Notes under the pieces: model-generated
Told to the model about the DNA's origin: nothing
Database searches by the model: none
The model's input: only the letters and a program-made list of their open reading frames with translations
In this document: in pieces, positions 1 to 5,141 of the stretch
How the letters are laid out: every line of letters starts with the position of its first letter
Position numbering within the stretch: the first letter of the stretch is position 1
Assembly (NCBI GenBank): GCA_023387245.1
Contig: JAEWIH010000005.1
Span: forward strand, 1 to 5,141
Direction of reading: 5' to 3'
Source of the DNA: Bacillota bacterium
Lineage (GTDB): Bacteria; Bacillota_I; Bacilli_A; Erysipelotrichales; Erysipelotrichaceae
Length of the DNA stretch: 5,141 bases
Position numbers and translations under genes: made by a program

Positions 1-1292
1 CTTATAAAAACAAAGGTGTTTTGAGTATGTTGGATGCGGTTGTTGATTATTTACCTAGTCCTATTGATGTTCCTGCGATTAAGGGTGTTGACTTAAAAGG
101 TAATGATGTTGTTAGACAATCTGATGATTCTCAACCGTTTAGTGCTCTAGCTTTTAAAGTTATGACTGATCCTTTTGTTGGACGTTTAACTTTCTTTAGA
201 GTTTATTCTGGTACTGCTACTAGTGGTTCTTATATATTAAATGCTACTAAGGATAAAAAAGAACGTTTTGGTCGTATTATGCAGATGCATGCTAATAGTC
301 GTAATGAAATTAGTGAAGTTTATGCTGGTGATATTGCGGCTGCGGTTGGTTTAAAAGATACGACTACTGGTGATACACTTTGTGATGAAAAAAATCCAGT
401 TATTCTTGAATCAATGGTTTTCCCAGAGCCGGTTATTTCTTTGAGTTTAGAGCCTAAGAGTAAGGGTGATCAAGATAAAATGGGCTTGGCTTTGGCTAAG
501 TTGGCTGAAGAGGATCCAACATTTAAGACTTATACTGATGATGAAACTGGTGATACTATTATTGCTGGTATGGGTGAGTTGCATTTAGATATTATTGTTG
601 ATCGTTTGAAGAGAGAATTTAAAGTAGAGGCTAATGTTGGTGCTCCACAAGTTTCTTATCGTGAGACGATTACTAATGTTGCTGATTGTGAAGGTAAGTT
701 TGTGCGTCAATCTGGTGGTCGTGGTCAATATGGTCATGTTTGGATTAAGTTTGAACCTAATCCTGGTAAGGGATTTGAGTTTGTAGATGCAATTGTTGGT
801 GGTACTGTTCCTCGTGAGTATATTAAGCCGACACAAGATGGATTGGTTGCGGCTCTTGATAGTGGTTTAGTGGCTGGATATCCAGTTATTGATATTAAGG
901 CTACTTTGTTTGATGGTTCATATCATGATGTCGATTCGAGTGAAATGGCATATAAGATTGCTGCGTCATTGGCTTTGAAGGAAGCTGCTAAAAAATGCGG
1001 TGCGATTTTATTAGAGCCAATTATGAGTGTAGAGGTTACTGCTCCTAATGAATATTTAGGTAGTGTTATGGGTGATATTTCTTCTCGTCGTGGTCAAATT
1101 CGCGAGCAAGAAGAAAAACATAATGCTATTACTGTAAGGGCATATGTACCGCTTTCTGAGATGTTTGGTTATGCTACAGATTTGCGTTCTAATACTCAAG
1201 GTCGTGGCAATTATACTATGCAGTTTGATCATTATGATCCGGTTCCTAAAAATATTGCAGAAAAAATTGCAAAGAAGGGTAAAAATGATTAG
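1..1292 (+). CDS. fusA: Elongation factor G, C-terminal part (5' truncated by window start)
   Basis: EF-G is the ribosomal translocase GTPase; it moves tRNAs and mRNA after peptide bond formation. The reading frame is open from base 3 and reads YKNKGV directly into the first possible TTG/ATG codons at 21-29. The gene therefore continues upstream, and the apparent start at 21 is not real. About 429 residues are present; about 260-270 (the GTP-binding P-loop part) are missing compared with a usual EF-G of about 690-700. Counting from base 3, I see the end of the G domain ([16 protein letters not shown]), domain II from ~46, domain III from ~138 ([12 protein letters not shown]), domain IV from ~216 with [11 protein letters not shown] and the conserved His of SYHDVDSS near 308, and domain V with [17 protein letters not shown] and [16 protein letters not shown]. 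The domains are intact, with no frameshift. It ends 78 nt before tuf, the usual str-operon order. The identification is firm. Confidence 0.98.
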   Translation, partial: YKNKGVLSMLDAVVDYLPSPIDVPAIKGVDLKGNDVVRQSDDSQPFSALAFKVMTDPFVGRLTFFRVYSGTATSGSYILNATKDKKERFGRIMQMHANSRNEISEVYAGDIAAAVGLKDTTTGDTLCDEKNPVILESMVFPEPVISLSLEPKSKGDQDKMGLALAKLAEEDPTFKTYTDDETGDTIIAGMGELHLDIIVDRLKREFKVEANVGAPQVSYRETITNVADCEGKFVRQSGGRGQYGHVWIKFEPNPGKGFEFVDAIVGGTVPREYIKPTQDGLVAALDSGLVAGYPVIDIKATLFDGSYHDVDSSEMAYKIAASLALKEAAKKCGAILLEPIMSVEVTAPNEYLGSVMGDISSRRGQIREQEEKHNAITVRAYVPLSEMFGYATDLRSNTQGRGNYTMQFDHYDPVPKNIAEKIAKKGKND

Positions 1293-1298
1293 TCGATA

Positions 1299-1343
1299 TT
1301 GATTTTTTTCAATAATTGATTTAAAATATTTTGTGTATATTAT
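1299..1343 (+). promoter_or_regulatory. Possible promoter elements for tuf (two alternatives)
   Basis: The fusA-tuf gap holds two sigma-70/sigma-A-like pairings. The first is TTGATT (1299-1304), 17 nt, then TAAAAT (1322-1327). The second is TTGATT (1316-1321), 16 nt, then TATTAT (1338-1343). Each has a 4/6 -35 and a 5/6 -10. A separate tuf promoter inside the str operon is common in low-G+C Gram-positives, but AT-rich DNA gives such matches by chance. This is moderate to weak evidence; tuf may simply be co-transcribed with fusA. Confidence 0.4.
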
Positions 1344-1355
1344 TTAAAATTACAT

Positions 1356-1360
1356 GGAGG
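1356..1360 (+). promoter_or_regulatory. Ribosome binding site of tuf (decides the start)
   Basis: GGAGG lies 10 nt before ATG at 1371. An in-frame TTG at 1365 would leave only 4 nt of spacing and would add two residues before the MAKxKFxRxKxHVNIGTxGH start typical of EF-Tu. ATG 1371 is therefore chosen over TTG 1365. Confidence 0.9.
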
Positions 1361-1370
1361 TAAGTTGCAA

Positions 1371-2555
1371 ATGGCAAAACAAAAATTTGATCGTTCCAAA
1401 ACACACGTAAATATTGGTACTTTGGGACACGTTGACCACGGTAAGACTACTCTTACTGCTGCTATTACTAACTTCTTGGCTAAGAAGAATGGTTCTCAAG
1501 CGATGGCTTATGACCAAATCGACAAGGCTCCTGAAGAAAAAGAACGTGGTATTACAATTAATACTGCTCACGTAGAGTACACTACTGATTCACGCCACTA
1601 TGCTCACGTTGACTGCCCAGGACATGCTGACTATATTAAAAATATGATTACTGGTGCAGCTCAAATGGATGGTGCTATTTTGGTTGTTGCTGCTACTGAT
1701 GGTCCGATGCCTCAAACTCGTGAACATATCTTATTGGCTCGTCAAGTTGGTGTGCCTCACATGGTTGTTTTCTTGAACAAGTGTGATATGGTTGATGATG
1801 AGGAAATGATTGAACTTGTTGAAATGGAAGTTCGTGAAATGTTAAGTTCTTATGGATTTGATGGTGATAATTGTCCAGTTATTCATGGTTCTGCATTAAA
1901 AGCGTTAGAAGGTGATGCTACTTGGGAAACTAAGATTGGTGAATTAATGGATGCTGTTGATTCTTATATTCCTGATCCTGCTCGTGAAATTGATAAGCCT
2001 TTCTTGATGAGTGTTGAAGACGTATTTACAATTTCTGGTCGTGGTACTGTTGCTACAGGACGTGTTGAGCGTGGTTTATTGAAACTTTCTGAGGAAGTTG
2101 AAATCGTTGGTCTTAAACCTACTCGTAAGACAGTTGTTACTGGTATTGAAATGTTCCACAAAATGTTGGATGAGGCTATGTCTGGTGATAACATTGGTGC
2201 TTTACTTCGTGGTGTAAACCGTGATGAAATTGAGCGTGGTCAAGTATTGGCTAAACCTGGTTCTGTTCATCCTCATACTAGCTTTAAGGCTCAAGTTTAT
2301 ATTCTTTCTAAGGAAGAAGGTGGCCGTCATACTCCTTTCGTTTCTAATTATCGTCCTCAATTCTATTTCCGTACTACAGATATTACTGGTACAATTCGTT
2401 TGCCAGAGGGTGTGGATTTAGTTATGCCTGGTGATAATATTGAAATGACTGTTGAATTGATTGCTCCAATTGCGGTTGAGCAAGGTACTAAGTTCTCTAT
2501 TCGTGAAGGTGGTAGAACAGTTGGTGCTGGTAACGTTATTGAAATTATTAAATAA
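1371..2555 (+). CDS. tuf: Elongation factor Tu
   Basis: EF-Tu is the GTPase that carries aminoacyl-tRNA to the ribosomal A site in the cytoplasm. The gene encodes 394 residues, the normal full length. GTPase motifs are all present: G1 GHVDHGKT (19-26), the switch I threonine in RGITI (Thr62), G3 DCPGH (81-85, with the catalytic His85), G4 NKCD (136-139) and G5 GSAL (173-176). The two beta-barrel domains follow from about residue 207, with [12 protein letters not shown] (224-235) in domain II and [13 protein letters not shown] (375-387) near the C-terminus. It follows fusA and is closed by a terminator. C-ending codons (GAC, CAC, AAC) are concentrated in the first ~90 codons. There is one Trp (TGG, residue 185), consistent with the standard code. 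The start is ATG 1371, set by GGAGG 10 nt upstream. The identification is firm. Confidence 0.99.
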   Translation: MAKQKFDRSKTHVNIGTLGHVDHGKTTLTAAITNFLAKKNGSQAMAYDQIDKAPEEKERGITINTAHVEYTTDSRHYAHVDCPGHADYIKNMITGAAQMDGAILVVAATDGPMPQTREHILLARQVGVPHMVVFLNKCDMVDDEEMIELVEMEVREMLSSYGFDGDNCPVIHGSALKALEGDATWETKIGELMDAVDSYIPDPAREIDKPFLMSVEDVFTISGRGTVATGRVERGLLKLSEEVEIVGLKPTRKTVVTGIEMFHKMLDEAMSGDNIGALLRGVNRDEIERGQVLAKPGSVHPHTSFKAQVYILSKEEGGRHTPFVSNYRPQFYFRTTDITGTIRLPEGVDLVMPGDNIEMTVELIAPIAVEQGTKFSIREGGRTVGAGNVIEIIK

Positions 2556-2578
2556 TTTCTAATTAATAAATTAAATAT

Positions 2579-2616
2579 AAGGATTTGAGATATTTGTCTT
2601 AAATCCTTTTTATTTT
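2579..2616 (+). terminator. Rho-independent terminator after tuf
   Basis: A 12-bp stem (AAGGATTTGAGA 2579-2590 with TCTTAAATCCTT 2597-2608, one G-U pair) encloses the 6-nt loop TATTTG and runs into the T-rich tract TTTTTATTTT (2607-2616). It starts 24 nt after the tuf stop. It ends the translation-factor transcript and separates it from the next gene. Confidence 0.9.
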
Positions 2617-2625
2617 AATGTAAAG

Positions 2626-2646
2626 AGTATAAAATATTATTATACT
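2626..2646 (+). promoter_or_regulatory. Inverted repeat in the upstream region of the bile-salt-hydrolase-like gene
   Basis: AGTATAA (2626-2632) and TTATACT (2640-2646) are perfect 7-nt inverted arms around a 7-nt spacer. Because the tuf terminator lies just upstream, the promoter of the next gene should fall in 2617-2658. The palindrome overlaps the only good -10-like hexamers there (TATAAA 2628-2633, TATACT 2641-2646), and no convincing -35 box is seen. It could be an operator, a leader hairpin, or chance symmetry in AT-rich DNA. Confidence 0.4.
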
Positions 2647-2658
2647 TAGTTTAGTTAT

Positions 2659-2665
2659 AAGGAGG
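2659..2665 (+). promoter_or_regulatory. Strong ribosome binding site of the bile-salt-hydrolase-like gene
   Basis: AAGGAGG is a consensus Shine-Dalgarno sequence 9 nt before ATG 2675. It fixes the start so that Cys is residue 2, as the enzyme family requires, and predicts efficient translation. Confidence 0.9.
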
Positions 2666-2674
2666 ATTTAGTAT

Positions 2675-3643
2675 ATGTGTACAACATTTGCTTATAAACA
2701 AAATTCTAATGTTTATTTTGGTAGAAATATGGATATTGATACTGGGTTTGGTGAAAAAATAGTTATAACTCCTCGTAATCATAAATATACTTATAAAAAT
2801 GGTGATACCATTTCTGGTGATTATGCTTATTTTGGTATTGCTTCAGTTGTTGCTGGGGTGGGCTTGTATGCTGAGGCTATGAATGAAAAGGGGTTGTATG
2901 TTGCTGGTTTAAATTATCCGAATAATGCTTTTTATGGTGATGCTATTGATAATAAAATTAATTTAGCTCCATACGAGTTAATACCTTTTATTTTGTCTAC
3001 TTGTGATAATATGGAGTTGGCTTTAGAAAAAATTAAACAAATTCAATTAGTGGCCATTCCGTTTATGGATGGATTACCTTTGGCTCCGATGCATTTTTTT
3101 GTTAGTGATGGTTATAAGTCAATTGTGATTGAGCCTGATGTTGATGGTATTAAAATTTATGATAATACTATTGGTGTTTTGACTAATAATCCACCATTTC
3201 CTTACCAATTATATAATTTACAAAATTATGGCCATTTGTCTATTTCTAATAAAAATAATCATAATTTCGATGATAAAGAATATAAATATTATGGTGAGGG
3301 ATTAGGGATGATTGGTTTGCCTGGTGATGTTTCTCCTGTTTCTAGATTTACTCGTGCTGCTATTTATAAAAAACATTTGGAGTCATTAGAGACTACTATA
3401 AATCCAATTAGTGATGTGTTTCATATTTTAAATAATGTATTAATGATTGAGGGTAGTGTGTTGACTGCTAATAATCGTATGGATATTACTCGTTATAGTA
3501 TTTGTTATGATGTTAGTAATATGTGTTTGTATGTAAAGACATATAACTATTTACAAGTATATAATTACAAATTAACTAGTGATAATGATGAATTATTAGT
3601 TTATGAGTTAAATGATAGTGAACATTGTGCTAGATATGTTTAA
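2675..3643 (+). CDS. bsh: Choloylglycine hydrolase family protein, probable bile salt hydrolase
   Basis: This family of N-terminal nucleophile hydrolases (linear amide C-N hydrolases) cleaves the amide of glycine- or taurine-conjugated bile salts, or of penicillin V and related acyl amides. The 322-residue length is typical. Cys2 is the expected nucleophile once Met1 is removed. The other family active-site residues are in place: Arg17 and Asp20 (FGRNMD), Asn80 (AGLNYP), Asn171 (LTNNP) and Arg224 (GLPGDVSPVSRF). Asn at position 80 is the bile salt hydrolase state; penicillin V acylases usually have Tyr there. There is no signal peptide or membrane segment, so the enzyme should be cytoplasmic, as is usual for Gram-positive BSH. 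The protein contains no Trp; Phe141 occupies the place where relatives often have Trp (LHW, here MHF). It is monocistronic between the tuf terminator and the murQ promoter, though weak termination may allow read-through into murQ. The family call is firm; the bile-salt substrate is inferred. Confidence 0.9.
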   Translation: MCTTFAYKQNSNVYFGRNMDIDTGFGEKIVITPRNHKYTYKNGDTISGDYAYFGIASVVAGVGLYAEAMNEKGLYVAGLNYPNNAFYGDAIDNKINLAPYELIPFILSTCDNMELALEKIKQIQLVAIPFMDGLPLAPMHFFVSDGYKSIVIEPDVDGIKIYDNTIGVLTNNPPFPYQLYNLQNYGHLSISNKNNHNFDDKEYKYYGEGLGMIGLPGDVSPVSRFTRAAIYKKHLESLETTINPISDVFHILNNVLMIEGSVLTANNRMDITRYSICYDVSNMCLYVKTYNYLQVYNYKLTSDNDELLVYELNDSEHCARYV

Positions 3644-3652
3644 GAAATTTTG

Positions 3653-3680
3653 TTTCATAAAATTTTAAAATTATTTGAAA
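3653..3680 (+). promoter_or_regulatory. 28-bp near-palindrome before murQ, candidate MurR/RpiR operator
   Basis: The outer arms TTTCA (3653-3657) and TGAAA (3676-3680) and the inner perfect palindrome AATTTTAAAATT (3661-3672) share one centre between 3666 and 3667. Of 14 symmetric pairs, 12 match; the mismatches are 3660/3673 and 3658/3675. The right arm coincides with the -35 box TTGAAA, so a bound protein would block the promoter. The operon encodes an RpiR-type regulator two genes in, making autoregulation the natural reading. It is unlikely to be a terminator, since no T-tract follows the right arm. The symmetry is seen directly; the regulator assignment is inferred. Confidence 0.55.
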
Positions 3681-3703
3681 TCAAGATTAGTAGATGTTAA
3701 AAT
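3675..3703 (+). promoter_or_regulatory. Promoter of the murQ-murR operon
   Basis: TTGAAA (3675-3680) and TAAAAT (3698-3703) are each 5/6 matches to the sigma-A consensus with ideal 17-nt spacing. TGT immediately before the -10 (3695-3697) forms an extended TGn element. Transcription would start near 3710, giving a leader of only about 11 nt that begins at the ribosome binding site AAGGTG (3710-3715). Confidence 0.7.
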
Positions 3704-3720
3704 AAAAATAAGGTGAAAAT

Positions 3721-4638
3721 ATGATAAATTTAGAAAAATTAGAAACAGAAACTGTTAATGAGTTGACTAAAAACATAGATGATCTTGATTTTTTATCGAT
3801 TGTAGAAAAGATTAATATTGAAGATCATAAAGTTCCTCAGGCTGTGGCGTTAGTTAAAAATGAAATTGCGAATTTAATTGAAGCAACTTATAATGTTTTA
3901 AGAAACGAAGGCCGTTTAATATATATTGGCGCAGGTACTAGTGGACGTTTAGGAATTTTGGATGCTAGTGAATGCCCGCCCACTTATGGTGTACCTTCTG
4001 ACATGGTTATGGGAATTATTGCTGGCGGTAAAGAGTCGATGTTTTCTGCTCGTGAAGGTTTTGAGGATAGTGAATTAGAAGGAGAAAAGGATTTATTGGC
4101 TATTAATTTAACTAATAAAGATATTGTGGTTGGGTTGGCAGCTAGTGGTAGGACTCCTTATGTAATTGGTGCTTTGAAATATGCTAGAAAAATTGGCGCT
4201 GTTACAGGTACCATTGCTTGCGTTTCTTGCGCTACTATTTCCAAATTTTCTGATTATCCAATTGAAATTATTACTGGTCCCGAAGTTATACAGGGGTCGA
4301 CTAGAATGAAAGCGGGTACTGCTCAAAAAATGGTATTAAATATGATTTCTACTGCTTGTATGATTAAATTGGGTAAAGTTTATGGTAATTTAATGGTTGA
4401 TGTTCAGCCTACTAATGAAAAGTTGCGTGCTAGAGCATTACGGATTATTAGTCAAGCAATTGATTGTAATAGTGAAATTGCGCAATCTTTATATGATGAT
4501 AGTCATGGTAATGTCAAAGTTGCGATTGTTATGGGTTTATTAGGGATCGATTGTGGATTAGCTAATGAATTATTGGCTTCTACTCATGGCCGGATCGGAG
4601 AAGTTGTTAGTCGTTTTCAGAAGAGATACGGTGAATAA
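3721..4638 (+). CDS. murQ: N-acetylmuramic acid 6-phosphate etherase
   Basis: MurQ cleaves the D-lactyl ether of MurNAc-6-phosphate to GlcNAc-6-phosphate and D-lactate in the cytoplasm. It thereby feeds peptidoglycan-derived amino sugar into GlcNAc metabolism. The 305-residue protein has the usual length and the SIS sugar-phosphate fold. The family signature GRLIYIGAGTSGRLGILDASECPPTYG spans about 64-90, with the presumed acid/base Glu84 (DASE) and second catalytic Glu115 (GFEDS). Further family blocks are ASGRTPYVIG (141-150), GSTRMKAGTAQKMVLNM (192-208) and GKVYGNLMVDVQPTNEKL (218-235). ATG 3721 follows AAGGTG by 5 nt, a slightly tight spacing. It is the first gene of an operon with the regulator 2 nt downstream, the order known from Bacillus ybbI-ybbH. 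The substrate is presumably made by a PTS transporter such as MurP, not seen here. The identification is firm. Confidence 0.97.
   Translation: MINLEKLETETVNELTKNIDDLDFLSIVEKINIEDHKVPQAVALVKNEIANLIEATYNVLRNEGRLIYIGAGTSGRLGILDASECPPTYGVPSDMVMGIIAGGKESMFSAREGFEDSELEGEKDLLAINLTNKDIVVGLAASGRTPYVIGALKYARKIGAVTGTIACVSCATISKFSDYPIEIITGPEVIQGSTRMKAGTAQKMVLNMISTACMIKLGKVYGNLMVDVQPTNEKLRARALRIISQAIDCNSEIAQSLYDDSHGNVKVAIVMGLLGIDCGLANELLASTHGRIGEVVSRFQKRYGE
4630..4634 (+). promoter_or_regulatory. Ribosome binding site of the regulator gene, inside the murQ end
   Basis: GGTGA overlaps the last murQ codons, 6 nt before ATG 4641. With only 2 nt between the murQ stop and this ATG, translational coupling is likely. 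Confidence 0.7.
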
Positions 4639-4640
4639 TT

Positions 4641-5141
4641 ATGAGTTGTTTACTTAAGATTAGAGAGATTTTTTCTTCATTGACATTATCTGAACAAAAA
4701 ATAGCCGAATATGTTTTATCTCATAGAGATGAAGTTATTTCTTGTTCTGCACAAAAATTATCAATTAAAATAGGGACTTCTCCGGCTACTTTGGTTCGTT
4801 TTGCGAAAAGTTTGGGTTATCAAGGATTACCTGAATTCAAAATAGATTTAGCCAAAGATTCACTAGATGATAATTTAGATTTGACTAGTGATTTAAAACC
4901 TGGGGAAAGCATTAAGAATTTGTCTCATAAAATATTTAATCATCGAATTTCTAATTTAGATAAATTGATGAAGTTGATCAATTATGATTGTATTGAAAAA
5001 GCATCGTTGTTATTGAAAAATGCTGCTACGATTTATTTTGTTGGTGTTGGTGCTAGTGGTTTGGTATGTCGGGATTTATATCATAAATTTAGCCGTATTG
5101 GTAAAAGAGTTGTTTATGATAGTGATTTTCATATTTCTTTA
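4641..5141 (+). CDS. murR: RpiR/MurR-family transcriptional regulator, N-terminal part (3' truncated by window end)
   Basis: RpiR-family regulators bind DNA through an N-terminal HTH and sense phosphosugars through a C-terminal SIS domain. The frame stays open from ATG 4641 to the last base, giving 167 residues of an expected ~280; it has no stop in the window. The HTH region is clear: LTLSEQKIAEYVLSHRDEV (14-32), then SAQKLSIKIGTSPATLVRF (36-54) and AKSLGYQGLPEFKIDL (55-70). The start of the SIS domain is IYFVGVGASGLVCRDLYHKF (131-150), with the GxGASG phosphosugar loop, followed by RIGKRVVYDSDFH. Operon position directly after murQ makes a MurR role sensing MurNAc-6-phosphate the best guess, and the palindrome at 3653-3680 its likely target. 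The family is firm; the specific ligand and symbol are inferred from context. Confidence 0.9.
   Translation, partial: MSCLLKIREIFSSLTLSEQKIAEYVLSHRDEVISCSAQKLSIKIGTSPATLVRFAKSLGYQGLPEFKIDLAKDSLDDNLDLTSDLKPGESIKNLSHKIFNHRISNLDKLMKLINYDCIEKASLLLKNAATIYFVGVGASGLVCRDLYHKFSRIGKRVVYDSDFHISL

Noticed and set aside
21..29. TTG at 21 or ATG at 27 as a true start of a short EF-G-like protein
   Set aside because: The frame is open to base 3 and the residues before it (YKNKGV) match EF-G, so the gene is merely cut by the window edge.
585..836. Minus-strand open frame of 83 codons inside fusA
   Set aside because: It lies fully within a strongly conserved gene and has low-complexity, Thr/Asn-rich composition typical of an antisense shadow.
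1297..1314. Small hairpin TATTGA / TCAATA after the fusA stop
   Set aside because: Only 6 bp, nearly all A-T, with the T-run in the loop and none after the stem, so it is not a convincing terminator.
1350..2194. Minus-strand open frames across tuf (1350-1571, 1964-2194)
   Set aside because: Shadows of the real gene; no family resemblance seen.
2221..2421. Hydrophobic 66-codon open frame within tuf in another plus-strand frame
   Set aside because: It overlaps conserved EF-Tu domain sequence, and its Leu/Ile-rich composition arises from reading AT-rich codons out of frame.
2496..2498. Ser376 in EF-Tu at the position where Ala375 changes (E. coli mature numbering) are linked to kirromycin resistance
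   Set aside because: FSIREGG is, as far as I recall, the ordinary sequence in Gram-positive EF-Tu such as that of Bacillus, so it is not a special resistance sign.
3645..3665. AAATTTT / AAAATTT hairpin after the bsh-like gene as its terminator
   Set aside because: All A-T, 7 bp, and only four T residues at the end; too weak to call, and it overlaps the better-supported palindrome at 3653-3680.
4108..4326. Minus-strand 72-codon open frame within murQ
   Set aside because: Shadow of a conserved coding region; Ser/Asn/Thr-rich with no recognisable domain.

Overview
This is an AT-rich window with standard genetic-code use: Trp is TGG in fusA and tuf, and no gene needs in-frame TGA. It has strong GGAGG-type ribosome binding sites. 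All recognised genes are on the + strand. Protein style and gene order (fusA-tuf, murQ-murR) suggest a low-G+C Gram-positive bacterium. A bile-salt-hydrolase-like gene suggests an intestinal member of the Bacilli, Erysipelotrichia or related gut lineages. The exact taxon cannot be read from this sequence.

Region 1 (1-2616) is the distal end of a str-type translation operon. It holds the C-terminal ~429 residues of elongation factor G (fusA, cut by the window start), a 78-nt gap with possible promoter elements, and a complete 394-residue EF-Tu gene (tuf). A good Rho-independent terminator follows tuf and closes the unit.

Region 2 (2617-3643) is a single gene for a cytoplasmic Ntn-hydrolase of the choloylglycine hydrolase family. 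Its key residues match bile salt hydrolases better than penicillin V acylases. It has a consensus Shine-Dalgarno sequence and an inverted repeat in its short upstream region.

Region 3 (3644-5141) is the start of a MurNAc utilisation or cell-wall recycling operon. It contains murQ (MurNAc-6-phosphate etherase) and, 2 nt downstream, an RpiR/MurR-family regulator (HTH plus SIS domains) cut by the window end. A well-formed promoter lies before murQ. A 28-bp near-perfect palindrome overlaps its -35 box and is the best candidate operator for the encoded regulator. The same gene order is known from the Bacillus subtilis ybbI-ybbH (murQ-murR) locus, so a transporter such as murP may lie just beyond the window.

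No gene-free stretch exceeds 300 bases. I saw no RNA genes, CRISPR arrays, insertion sequences or other mobile elements. The gene families here are all known. The less-described content is in the regulatory palindromes and in the placement of the bsh-like gene between the translation and MurNAc loci.
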